From NCBI GenBank assembly GCA_013151655.1, contig JAADHX010000353.1, positions 1-11,519 of the forward strand: a stretch of 11,519 nt of DNA. The letters run 5' to 3'. The notes under the pieces are model-generated. The model was not told where the DNA came from. It ran no database searches and was given only the letters and a program-made list of their open reading frames with translations. Source of the DNA: Actinomycetota bacterium (lineage in GTDB: Bacteria > Actinomycetota > Acidimicrobiia > Acidimicrobiales > Poriferisodalaceae). Both the position numbers and the translations under genes were made by a program. This document shows positions 1 through 7,027 of the stretch, piece after piece (position 1 is the stretch's first letter; each line of letters begins with the position of its first letter).

Positions 1-272
1 GGCCCCGCAACGAAAGAGAACGTAAGGCCGCCATTGCTGCTGGCTACGAGATTGGCCGAGTCTTGCACGCCGACGACCTGTGCCGTAGCGATGATGTGTT
101 CTTCGCGGCGACCGGAATCACCGATGGCGACCTACTCAAGGGAGTGCGATTCAACAGCAAGGGTGCCATCACCGACTCGTTGGTGATGCGGTCGAAGTCG
201 GGCACCATTCGTCGAGACACGGCCCAACACAACATGAAGAAGCTCCGCCAATATTCGGCAATCGACTATTAG
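1..272 (+). CDS. glpX: Fructose-1,6-bisphosphatase class II (GlpX), C-terminal part, 5' end outside window
   Basis: Reading from base 3 gives 89 residues to a TAG stop; the start lies left of the window. The visible C-terminus has the GlpX signature: an AAIAAGYEIG helix, the stretch VFFAATGITDGDLL, then SLVMRSKSGT and a KLRQYSAIDY end. The family hydrolyses fructose-1,6-bisphosphate to fructose-6-phosphate in gluconeogenesis, using Mn2+ or Mg2+, in the cytoplasm. The N-terminal metal-binding half is not visible, so catalytic integrity cannot be judged. The HisI-like gene follows 12 bases downstream on the same strand, so the two are probably co-transcribed. Confidence 0.93.
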   Translation, partial: PRNERERKAAIAAGYEIGRVLHADDLCRSDDVFFAATGITDGDLLKGVRFNSKGAITDSLVMRSKSGTIRRDTAQHNMKKLRQYSAIDY

Positions 273-284
273 TCTGCGGCCATC

Positions 285-719
285 ATGGTTTCGCCCGACA
301 TTGAACAGAGCACCAAGCTTCAACTCGACTGGAACAAGCTCACGGCCGCGGGTGGGTCTAATCGGGCAGTCGTGCCAGTGGTGCTGCAAGACTCAATCAG
401 TCGGGACGTTCTGTTCGTCGGCTACACCGACGAGGCTGGCTTAGCCGAATCGCTTTCCACCGGCGATGTCGTGCTGTTCAGCACTTCTCGACAGGAGCGT
501 TGGCATAAGGGTGCAACATCGGGCGACACCCTCCGACTGGTCCAGGCGCGAGTCAACTGCGAACAGAACTCGTTGCTATACCTAGTCGAGCGCACCACAG
601 GTCGAGCTTGCCATACCTACCATCTCGACGGGCGAACTCGAGCCCATTGCTACTACCGCGAGTTATCCGACACCGGGACTCTCCGCTTCGTCGAGGCGCG
701 ACAAGCGCCCCAGCTCTGA
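285..719 (+). CDS. Divergent HisI-like protein (phosphoribosyl-AMP cyclohydrolase family)
   Basis: The product has 144 residues. The HisI fold is recognisable: an LDWNK start (14-18), VVPVVLQDS (29-37), VLFVGYTDE (42-50), a TSRQERWHKG block (67-76) and an ACHT motif (108-111). HisI opens the ring of phosphoribosyl-AMP in histidine synthesis, using Zn2+ held by three Cys and Mg2+ at a DxDxD site. Here the DCDxD site reads N91-C92-E93-Q94-N95, so all three acidic positions are altered, though Cys92 remains. Cys109 and a second Cys (122) are 13 residues apart instead of 7, with an HLDGRT-like insertion between them. It may be an altered-substrate or inactive paralogue. The ATG at 285 follows glpX by 12 bases and has no clear Shine-Dalgarno. 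The neighbour is glpX, not other his genes. Family membership is fairly sure; function is not. Confidence 0.75.
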   Translation: MVSPDIEQSTKLQLDWNKLTAAGGSNRAVVPVVLQDSISRDVLFVGYTDEAGLAESLSTGDVVLFSTSRQERWHKGATSGDTLRLVQARVNCEQNSLLYLVERTTGRACHTYHLDGRTRAHCYYRELSDTGTLRFVEARQAPQL

Positions 720-725
720 CGACAC

Positions 726-762
726 GGCTCTGTGACAGAGCGCCGAGGTAACGCGAAGCGCG
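726..762. terminator. Possible bidirectional terminator between converging genes
   Basis: The 44-base gap between the HisI-like stop (719) and the atpC stop (764) holds two inverted repeats. GCTCTGT (727-733) and ACAGAGC (735-741) flank a single G, effectively a 5-bp stem with a 5-base loop. CGCG (752-755) and CGCG (759-762) flank AAG directly beside the atpC stop. Neither is followed by a T-run on either strand, so this would be a non-canonical terminator of the kind proposed for high-GC bacteria. Position is the main support. Confidence 0.3.
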
Positions 763-763
763 A

Positions 764-1162
764 TCAGTGAGCGTCTGATGTGGCTCCGGCTACAACTAGC
801 CGCACATGGGCTCGCTTGTTAGCCGCAGCAGCCGCAGCGTCGTTCTCGTCGGCCGCGACGGCGGCTGAAGCGCGCTCTTGGGCGGCCTTGGCCCGATCGA
901 CGTCGATCTCGTTGGCCAACTCGGCTACATCGGACAGAACCGATACCGAGGAATCGCTGACCTCAACGAAGCCGCCGTGCACCGCAAAGGCGACTGGTTC
1001 CCCGTCGGTTGGCCAGACTCGGACCACGGCAATGTCGAGAGCTCCAATGAAGGGCGCATGACCTGGGAGGAACGCGATGTCGCCGTCGAGTGTGCGCGCG
1101 AGGATCTGGGTCGCTTCTCCGGACCAAAGCACGTTCTCTGGTGAGACAAGTTCGACGTTCAT
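764..1162 (-). CDS. atpC: F-type ATP synthase subunit epsilon
   Basis: The product has 132 residues, a normal length. Epsilon binds the foot of gamma in the central stalk, couples it to the c-ring and can restrain ATP hydrolysis. The N-terminal beta-sandwich (about 1-85) starts MNVELVSPENVLWSG and includes the typical GDIAFLPGHAPFIGAL and FAVHGGFVEV stretches. The C-terminal helical hairpin (about 88-125) is Ala-rich (DRAKAAQERASAAVAADEND). The frame is open much further upstream, but the ATG at 1162 is where homology begins and lies 4 bases after the atpD stop, as expected for the last gene of the operon. The Shine-Dalgarno is weak, so translation is probably coupled to atpD. Confidence 0.95.
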   Translation of the reverse strand: MNVELVSPENVLWSGEATQILARTLDGDIAFLPGHAPFIGALDIAVVRVWPTDGEPVAFAVHGGFVEVSDSSVSVLSDVAELANEIDVDRAKAAQERASAAVAADENDAAAAAANKRAHVRLVVAGATSDAH

Positions 1163-1166
1163 GAGC

Positions 1167-2633
1167 TCAGACGTTCTTCTCGAGCTCGTGGGCCTTGGCC
1201 AGTACCGATTCGGCGTTGCCGACCATGTAGAACGCTTGCTCTGGAAGGTCGTCGAGATCGCCGTTGACAATGGCTTCGAAGGAGTCGATGGTTTCTTCGA
1301 TCGAGGTGAATATGCCCTCTTGGCCGGTGAAGACCTCGGCCACAAACATTGGCTGCGACAAGAATTTTTGCACCTTGCGGGCCCGGTCGACGGTGATGCG
1401 GTCTTCTTCTGACAGCTCGTCGAGGCCAAGAATGGCAATGATGTCTTGCAGCTCCTTGTAACGCTGAAGGATCTCCTGCACTCTTCTGGCCACGTTGTAG
1501 TGGCGTTCACCGACAACCTCTGGAGACAAGATGGTTGACGTCGACGACAATGGGTCGACCGCGGGGTAGATACCCAACGCAGCAATATCGCGGCTGAGTT
1601 CTGTGGTTCCGTCGAAGTGGGTGAACGATGTGAATGGCGCTGGGTCGGTGTAGTCGTCAGCTGGCACGTAAACAGCCTGAAGCGATGTGATCGACTTACC
1701 CTGAGTCGAGGTGATGCGCTCTTGAAGCTCGCCCATCTCGTCGGCAAGTGTGGGCTGATAGCCAACGGCCGACGGCATACGGCCAAGAAGTGTTGACACC
1801 TCAGAGCCAGCTTGCACGAACCGGAAAATGTTGTCGATGAACAGCAGCACGTCCTGGCCCTGAACATCTCGGAAGTACTCGGCCATGGTTACGCCGGCCA
1901 AAGCGACTCTGAGCCGCACGCCGGGAGGCTCATCCATCTGACCAAAGACGAGGGCAGCCTTTGACAGCACGGTTGCGGCGTCTTCGCCGGCGCCCATCTT
2001 GGCCTCACCCATTTCGATGTAAAGGTCGGTTCCCTCGCGGGTGCGCTCACCAACACCAGCGAACACCGATACGCCACCGTGGTTGGTGGCGACGCGAGTA
2101 ATCATCTCCTGGATGAGAACCGTCTTGCCTACCCCAGCACCACCGAAGAGCCCGATTTTGCCGCCCTCTTTGTACGGGGTGAGGAGGTCGATGACCTTAA
2201 TGCCGGTTTCGAACATCGTGGACGATGGCTCGAGGGAATCGAATGAGGGAGGCGGGCGGTGAATGCTCCAGCGCTCAGTGACGTTCACGCTCTCGATTGG
2301 CACATCGAGCGGTTCGCCAACAACATTCCACACGTGTCCGAGGGTCACGTCGCCCACTGGCACCTGAATACTGGACCCGGTGTTGGTAACAACCGTGCCG
2401 CGGGTGAGGCCATCAGTGGCCTTCATGGCAACGGCGCGGATGCGACCATCGCCAATTTGTTGAGCAACCTCGGCCACAACAGTCTGGGTGTCGCCCTCAA
2501 TGGTGATCTCGAAGGTGAGAGCAGTGTTGATCTCTGGCAGCGAACCAGCGGGAAACTCGACGTCGATTACCGGTCCGGCAATCGAGACGATCTTGCCAGG
2601 CTTAAGATCGGTTGCTTCGTCTGTGGCAGTCAT
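1167..2633 (-). CDS. atpD: F-type ATP synthase subunit beta (catalytic)
   Basis: The product has 488 residues from the ATG at 2633. Beta carries the three catalytic nucleotide sites of F1. Visible are the N-terminal barrel (GKIVSIAGPVIDVEFP, 13-28), Walker A GGAGVGKT (164-171), the catalytic Glu and adjacent Arg in GERTREG (E196, R197), Walker B LLFIDNIFRF (263-272, D267), and the C-terminal DELSEED motif (405-411) that contacts gamma and epsilon. All key residues are intact. The frame also has a TTG at 2660, but the GAGGAG at 2647-2652 lies downstream of that codon and 13 bases before the ATG at 2633, which favours the ATG. A 97-base gap with a hairpin separates it from atpG. Confidence 0.97.
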   Translation of the reverse strand: MTATDEATDLKPGKIVSIAGPVIDVEFPAGSLPEINTALTFEITIEGDTQTVVAEVAQQIGDGRIRAVAMKATDGLTRGTVVTNTGSSIQVPVGDVTLGHVWNVVGEPLDVPIESVNVTERWSIHRPPPSFDSLEPSSTMFETGIKVIDLLTPYKEGGKIGLFGGAGVGKTVLIQEMITRVATNHGGVSVFAGVGERTREGTDLYIEMGEAKMGAGEDAATVLSKAALVFGQMDEPPGVRLRVALAGVTMAEYFRDVQGQDVLLFIDNIFRFVQAGSEVSTLLGRMPSAVGYQPTLADEMGELQERITSTQGKSITSLQAVYVPADDYTDPAPFTSFTHFDGTTELSRDIAALGIYPAVDPLSSTSTILSPEVVGERHYNVARRVQEILQRYKELQDIIAILGLDELSEEDRITVDRARKVQKFLSQPMFVAEVFTGQEGIFTSIEETIDSFEAIVNGDLDDLPEQAFYMVGNAESVLAKAHELEKNV

Positions 2634-2646
2634 AACGTTGGGTGTT

Positions 2647-2652
2647 CTCCTC
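2647..2652 (-). promoter_or_regulatory. Ribosome binding site deciding the atpD start
   Basis: On the minus strand the sequence reads GAGGAG, 13 bases before the ATG at 2633. The spacing is a little long. It lies inside the alternative extended reading frame from a TTG at 2660, so it argues for the downstream ATG. Confidence 0.55.
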
Positions 2653-2699
2653 GTGGGCAACCGGGGTGATGAGCACTCCGTTGGCGTGGATCAGTTGTT

Positions 2700-2717
2700 G
2701 AGACGGCGGTGCGTCTC
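2700..2717 (-). promoter_or_regulatory. Intercistronic stem-loop between atpG and atpD
   Basis: The minus-strand transcript reads GAGACG-CACCGC-CGTCTC, a perfect 6-bp GC-rich stem with a 6-base loop. It lies 13 bases after the atpG stop, in the largest gap (97 bases) among the core atp genes. No U-run follows, so a simple intrinsic terminator is unlikely. A role in mRNA stability or in setting beta synthesis relative to gamma is an inference from position. Confidence 0.4.
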
Positions 2718-2730
2718 GAAAGAGTTGGCA

Positions 2731-3945
2731 TCAGGTGTTCTTAGGATGGGTACCGGCGAGGCGGAAACCGGCGGCTTCAGCCCGTTGCGGGGTGTCGAAC
2801 CAGACTTCAGCGATGGTCACCTTGTAGCTGCGGCTATCGGGCCGGTGGTAGAGCATCGAATCGTTGTTGCCCTTAATCGTGAAGCCGGGCGGTCTCGCGT
2901 TGTCTGGCAAGGGTTCGTGTGAGCCAACGCCGAAAGGCGCAGAGGAGGGGGTAGCCGAAGCCGACGAAACCTCAGGCGCAGCCGTCAAACCAGCAACTAT
3001 CGAAGCAAAGTCGACTTCGACCGAGCCCTCGATTTCGTCGTCGACATCGGCATCGCCGCCAAGTGCTTCGGCACCGCTGACAATCTCCATAATCTCGGTG
3101 GTGATTGCGTCCTGACGGGCACGGGAAAGCTCGCGACTCAGCTTGGTGATCAGTTCGTCGGCGTTGTCGGTTGCTGCCTTCATGGCTCGCTGACGGTTGG
3201 CGTGTTCTGACGCCGAAGCGTCGAGCAGGGCCGAAAACAACCGTGATTCGATGTAACGAGGAAGGAGCGATTCGAGCACGCCCTCTGGCGATGGTTCGAA
3301 CGAGTATCCGGCGCGACCCGTTTCGCTACCTGATCCCTCGGCCGCCATCGTGCCAAGCGATTCGAGTGGCAGGAACTGACGTACCGCTACTTGTTGAGTA
3401 CCCATTGAGATGAACTCTTGATAGGTAAGAATGACCTGATCACATGCGCCATCGGTGAACATTTCGGCAACCTGAAGTGCCACCTCTTTGGCATCGTCGT
3501 AGGACGGCGTGTCGGTCATGCCTTCAAAGAAGGCCTCAACTTCGTAGTTGCGGAAGGTGAAGTAGTCCCTGGCCTTCTTGCCGATCAGGATTAGGCGGTA
3601 ACCCTTTCCTTCGGTTTGAGTGGCCATGATCTCGCGCTCAGCGGCCTTGATAACCGCCGAGTTGTACGGTCCGGCCAGACCGCGGTCTGAGGTAATTACC
3701 ACAAAACCGACAGCCGAAACCTCGTCGGCGTTTCGAAGCAGTGGGTGGCTGAGACCAGCACCTCCGCTAGCTAGGTCTTCGATAGCCGATGTCATGCGGG
3801 AGGCGTAAGGACGCGCCTGATTTGCACGCACCATTGCCTTGACAACACGCGTCGCAGCAATGAGCTCCATCGCACGAGTGATCTTCTTGGTCGACTTGAC
3901 CGAGGCGATCCGCCGTTTGAGGATTCGTTCCTTACCTCCTGGCAT
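2731..3945 (-). CDS. atpG: F-type ATP synthase subunit gamma with C-terminal sunset-like extension
   Basis: The product has 404 residues against about 290-310 for the family. Residues 1-295 are a complete gamma: the start MPGGKERILKRRI and KITRAMELIAATRVVKAM coiled-coil helix, the ITSDRGLAGPYNSAVI core motif (84-99), MGTQQVAVRQFLPLE (181-195), and the C-terminal helix ending ITTEIMEIVSGAEAL (281-295). Gamma is the rotating shaft in the alpha3beta3 head. Residues 296-345 are an acidic then Ser/Ala/Pro-rich linker. Residues about 346-404 form a small domain with IKGN (357-360), MLYHRPDS (364-371), a Tyr-x5-AEVWF stretch and AEAAGF (394-399). This pattern matches what I know as the sunset-type domain. 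The ATG at 3945 is the conserved gamma start, 6 bases after the atpA stop with GAGGG upstream. The extension is in frame and continuous with the core. Confidence 0.96.
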   Translation of the reverse strand: MPGGKERILKRRIASVKSTKKITRAMELIAATRVVKAMVRANQARPYASRMTSAIEDLASGGAGLSHPLLRNADEVSAVGFVVITSDRGLAGPYNSAVIKAAEREIMATQTEGKGYRLILIGKKARDYFTFRNYEVEAFFEGMTDTPSYDDAKEVALQVAEMFTDGACDQVILTYQEFISMGTQQVAVRQFLPLESLGTMAAEGSGSETGRAGYSFEPSPEGVLESLLPRYIESRLFSALLDASASEHANRQRAMKAATDNADELITKLSRELSRARQDAITTEIMEIVSGAEALGGDADVDDEIEGSVEVDFASIVAGLTAAPEVSSASATPSSAPFGVGSHEPLPDNARPPGFTIKGNNDSMLYHRPDSRSYKVTIAEVWFDTPQRAEAAGFRLAGTHPKNT

Positions 3946-3951
3946 TGGTTA

Positions 3952-5580
3952 TCAGCCCTCGCCGTCGGGACGACGGATGTCGCGTTCGGGAAGCGTCACA
4001 TCGGAGTCGACAATCTGGTTGTCGGCGTCTGGCTGGGCTTCTGCATCGACTTCTATGCCCTCAGCACCGGGCCCAGACTCGAACCCGTCGACGAACGCAG
4101 CCACGATGTTCTCGAGCTGGTCGAGATCGGCGGTGCCGGTATCGTGGATGCTAGACAGAACACCGGCATGCCGCTCCCGCACGTGCTCAAGCAGTTCGGT
4201 TTCGAATCGGCCGACTTCTTCGACCCTCACGCCATCGAGGTGACCCCGAGTTCCGGCGTAAAGCGAAACAACCTGCTCTTCCATAGGCATAGGTGACTGA
4301 ATGCCCTGCTTAAGCAGCTCAATAAGCCTGTAGCCACGCTCGAGTTGAGCTTGCGACACTGCGTCGAGGTCCGAACCAAACGCCGCGAATGCTTCGAGCT
4401 CACGGAACTGTTGAAGGTCGGACTTGAGGGTGCCGACCGCATTCTTCATTGCCTTGGTTTGGGCCGCTGAACCCACGCGGGACACCGATATACCGACGTC
4501 GATAGCGGGCCTAACGCCAGACTTGAAGAGGTCGTCCTGAAGGAAGATCTGGCCATCGGTGATCGAGATCACGTTGGTGGGGATGAAAGCCGAGACATCG
4601 CCAGCCTTGGTTTCGATTACCGGCAGAGCGGTGAGGCTGCCAGCGCCAAGTTCGTCGCTGAGCTTGGCCGCACGTTCGAGAAGACGGCTGTGGAGATAGA
4701 ACACGTCGCCCGGGTAGGCCTCGCGGCCAGGTGGGCGGCGCAACAACAGCGACATCTGCCGGTAAGCCTCGGCTTGTTTGGAGAGGTCGTCGTAGACAAC
4801 CAAGCCATGGTCGCCGTCATCCATCCAGTGCTGACCCATCGCACAACCAGCGTATGGAGCGAGGTATTTGAACGGAGCAGGGTCCGCAGCCGAGGCCACA
4901 ACGACCACGGTGTACTCCATGGCGCCGTTGCGCTCTAGAACATCGACAGTTTGAGCAACTGATGAGGCCTTCTGACCAATGGCGACGTAAATGCACTTAA
5001 CGCCGAGACCCTTTTGGTTGATGATCGTGTCGATGGCAACTGTAGTTTTGCCGGTCTTGCGGTCGCCAATGATCAGCTCGCGCTGACCACGGCCAATCGG
5101 GATAAGGGAGTCGATGGCCTTAACGCCAGTCTGCATTGGTTCGGCAACCGGCTGGCGACCCATGATGCCTGGCGCTTGGATCTCCATCCGGCGATCGGTG
5201 ACGTTCTGCAACGCACCCTTGCCGTCGATTGGTACGCCAAGAGCGTTAACAACACGACCGAGCAGTCCGTCACCGGCTGGCACTGCCAGAATTCGGCCCG
5301 TTGCCTTAACCGGTTGGCCCTCTTCGATCTTGGCGATCTCGCCAAGAACAACAGCACCAATGGTGTCCTCGTCGAGGTTCAGGGCAAGACCAACGTCGCC
5401 GCTCTGAAACTCGAGCAGTTCGTTGACAGCCGCGTTGGGGAGGCCCGACACTCGAGCGATTCCGTCACCGACTTCGACGACACGACCAACGGTGCCGGAC
5501 TCGATTGTTGGATCGAACCCTTCGAGGTTTGACTTGATGGCCGCCGTGATATCGGCGGTATCGAAGATGAGGTCAGCCAT
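3952..5580 (-). CDS. atpA: F-type ATP synthase subunit alpha with acidic C-terminal extension
   Basis: The product has 542 residues; E. coli alpha has 513. Alpha forms the alpha3beta3 hexamer, binds non-catalytic nucleotides and supplies the arginine finger. Visible are the N-terminal barrel (about 25-95), P-loop GDRKTGKT (172-179), LVVYDDLSKQAEAYR (260-274), and the arginine finger R368 in ISVSRVGSAAQ (364-374). The family core ends near residue 502 (IVAAFVDGFES). About 40 further residues are Asp/Glu-rich and end PERDIRRPDGEG. An extension of similar size exists in mycobacterial alpha. The ATG at 5580 lies 3 bases after the atpH stop, with AAGGAA inside atpH as a ribosome binding site. Confidence 0.97.
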   Translation of the reverse strand: MADLIFDTADITAAIKSNLEGFDPTIESGTVGRVVEVGDGIARVSGLPNAAVNELLEFQSGDVGLALNLDEDTIGAVVLGEIAKIEEGQPVKATGRILAVPAGDGLLGRVVNALGVPIDGKGALQNVTDRRMEIQAPGIMGRQPVAEPMQTGVKAIDSLIPIGRGQRELIIGDRKTGKTTVAIDTIINQKGLGVKCIYVAIGQKASSVAQTVDVLERNGAMEYTVVVVASAADPAPFKYLAPYAGCAMGQHWMDDGDHGLVVYDDLSKQAEAYRQMSLLLRRPPGREAYPGDVFYLHSRLLERAAKLSDELGAGSLTALPVIETKAGDVSAFIPTNVISITDGQIFLQDDLFKSGVRPAIDVGISVSRVGSAAQTKAMKNAVGTLKSDLQQFRELEAFAAFGSDLDAVSQAQLERGYRLIELLKQGIQSPMPMEEQVVSLYAGTRGHLDGVRVEEVGRFETELLEHVRERHAGVLSSIHDTGTADLDQLENIVAAFVDGFESGPGAEGIEVDAEAQPDADNQIVDSDVTLPERDIRRPDGEG

Positions 5581-5583
5581 TGC

Positions 5584-6108
5584 CTAGACCCGTTCCTTGA
5601 GCTTCTCGAGACGAGTCTTGACCGACCCGTCGATGACTGTGTCTCCGACCTGCGCGACCAAGCCGCCCATGACAGAGGAATCAATTACGACCTGTACATC
5701 GACCGCACTGCCTGTGGCTCGACCCAGAGCCTCGGCAAGTCGGTCGACTTGGTCTGGGGTGAGCGCAATTGCGCTACGAACCTCGGCCACCCGTTTGCCC
5801 TGGGCATCGGCTGCGCGCTGAAGCACGCGATCGGCCACAGCCGATATAGCCCCACCGCGATCGGCGCCGACCATTAGCGAGACCAGGTTGATTGTGGTTG
5901 GGTTCGCGCTGCCGTCCAGCAGTGACTCGACCACACCCAGCCGCCGGCTAGCCGGAAGACTCCGGTCGGCCAGGGTGGTGCGCAGACTGTCATTGGCGTC
6001 AATGGCGCGGGCGAACTGATAAAGCTCGTCTGCCACTGTGTCGAGGTTTCCCTCGACTGAGGCCACGGCTGTTATAGCCGCTGCATATCCGTCGATCTTG
6101 TCGCTCAT
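5584..6108 (-). CDS. atpH: F-type ATP synthase subunit delta
   Basis: The product has 174 residues, normal for a stand-alone delta. Delta caps the alpha3beta3 head and ties it to the b-subunit peripheral stalk. The N-terminal helical domain (about 1-105) includes GYAAAITAVA and LADRSLPASRRLGVVESLL. The C-terminal part has the conserved ending VMGGLVAQVGDTVIDGSVKTRLEK-type signature (about residues 145-170). It is not fused to a b-type domain, unlike the mycobacterial b-delta protein. The ATG at 6108 is the only usable start in this frame near the N-terminus. The gap to atpF is 57 bases and the Shine-Dalgarno is weak. Confidence 0.95.
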   Translation of the reverse strand: MSDKIDGYAAAITAVASVEGNLDTVADELYQFARAIDANDSLRTTLADRSLPASRRLGVVESLLDGSANPTTINLVSLMVGADRGGAISAVADRVLQRAADAQGKRVAEVRSAIALTPDQVDRLAEALGRATGSAVDVQVVIDSSVMGGLVAQVGDTVIDGSVKTRLEKLKERV

Positions 6109-6165
6109 CGATGTGTGTCCAGTGGATAGTGACCAGGGCGGATGTGCCGCACTGGCGCCGACCGT

Positions 6166-6696
6166 TTAGCTCTCGGAGCCAACGCGGTCGATGAAGTTGT
6201 TTACGAGTTGGGTTTGGGCCTCGGCATCGAGCGATTGCTCGACGATGCGTTCGGCAGCACCAACTGCGAGAGCGGTCACCTGACTGCGCATGTCGGCCAT
6301 GGCTCGTTCTTTGGCAGCCTCAATGTCGGCGTCGGCTTGGGCTCGAAGTTCTGCGATCTCGCCGTCGATGGCACCAATACGTTCGGCTCTGACAACCTCG
6401 GCCTCTTCGCGCGCAGCATCGATGATACCGACTGCCTCGGCTTTGGCTTCGCTGAGCTTTGCGTCGTAGTCGGCCTTCAGTTGAGCGGCTTCGTCCTTGG
6501 CCTGCTCGGCAGCATCTAGGTCGCCCTGGATGCGTGCTGTGCGATCGTCCATGGCCTTGCGCATCGCCGGATAGGCGAACTTGGTCATAACGATGAGCAG
6601 CAAGAAGAACGCGATGCTGCCCCAGATGATCTCATTGACAACGGGAAGGATCGGATTGTTCGGCCCTTCGCCCACCGCGAGAATTAGTGCGTACAT
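6166..6696 (-). CDS. atpF: F-type ATP synthase subunit b
   Basis: The product has 176 residues. Subunit b forms the peripheral stalk joining the membrane a subunit to delta and alpha. There is a short periplasmic N-terminus, one membrane segment at about 22-41 (EIIWGSIAFFLLLIVMTKFA), then the conserved YPAMRKAMDDRTARI hinge (42-56). A long charged Ala/Glu/Lys-rich coiled coil follows from about 57 to 165. The ATG at 6696 has a strong GGAGGT six bases upstream. The gene begins 19 bases after the atpE stop. Confidence 0.96.
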   Translation of the reverse strand: MYALILAVGEGPNNPILPVVNEIIWGSIAFFLLLIVMTKFAYPAMRKAMDDRTARIQGDLDAAEQAKDEAAQLKADYDAKLSEAKAEAVGIIDAAREEAEVVRAERIGAIDGEIAELRAQADADIEAAKERAMADMRSQVTALAVGAAERIVEQSLDAEAQTQLVNNFIDRVGSES

Positions 6697-6702
6697 CTAC
6701 GT

Positions 6703-6708
6703 ACCTCC
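6703..6708 (-). promoter_or_regulatory. Strong ribosome binding site of atpF
   Basis: The minus strand reads GGAGGT, six bases before the ATG at 6696. It is the closest match to the anti-Shine-Dalgarno among the atp genes here and fixes the atpF start. Confidence 0.75.
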
Positions 6709-6715
6709 GAGGGTC

Positions 6716-6982
6716 TCAGGCGAACTTCAGAAGAATGAAGACCACGAAACCAATGAGGGCGAGTGCCTCGGTGAAGGCGATTCCGAGGAACATGGTGGTT
6801 CGGACCATACCTGCGGCCTCAGGCTGGCGGGCCATAGCCTGAACTGATTGGCCAACGAGGTAGCCGATGCCAATGCCTGGGCCAATGGCGGCAAGTCCAT
6901 AGGCGAATCCGGCCGATACGGCCTCGCCGAAAGCGATCTGGTCTTCGCCGGTGACTTGTGCGAGCTGCGCTAGCAGTTCCAT
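6716..6982 (-). CDS. atpE: F-type ATP synthase subunit c (proton-binding rotor ring)
   Basis: The product has 88 residues forming a two-helix hairpin. Helix 1 carries the glycine motif GPGIGIG (34-40). The polar loop is ARQPE (51-55), which contacts gamma and epsilon. Helix 2 carries the ion-binding carboxylate Glu72 in AFTEALALIGFV. The position before the last motif Gly is Ile39 rather than Gln, and Glu72 is followed by Ala rather than Ser or Thr. The Na+ ligand set of Ilyobacter-type rings is therefore missing and the ring should translocate protons. The ATG at 6982 has AAGGAAA upstream. The gene lies 45 bases after the atpB stop. Confidence 0.97.
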   Translation of the reverse strand: MELLAQLAQVTGEDQIAFGEAVSAGFAYGLAAIGPGIGIGYLVGQSVQAMARQPEAAGMVRTTMFLGIAFTEALALIGFVVFILLKFA

Positions 6983-7027
6983 AAGTTGTTTTCCTTATCT
7001 GTTGGGTCGTATTTGGGGGATTGCGAA

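Noticed and set aside
1163..1867. Long upstream extension of the atpC frame (open to 1867)
   Set aside because: The frame overlaps atpD, its Arg/Ser/Thr-rich translation is a shadow of the beta coding sequence, and epsilon homology starts exactly at the ATG at 1162.
5014..5532. Plus-strand open frame of 172 codons opposite atpA
   Set aside because: It lies wholly opposite the strongly conserved alpha subunit and shows no motif; antisense open frames are expected in GC-rich genes.
6142..6519. Plus-strand open frame of 125 codons opposite atpF
   Set aside because: It mirrors the b-subunit coiled coil; the Gly/Leu repeats are the complement of Ala/Glu codons.
6716..6982. Possible sodium-specific c-ring
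   Set aside because: The Gln in helix 1 and the Ser/Thr after the carboxylate in helix 2 that make up the Na+ ligand set are replaced by Ile39 and Ala73.
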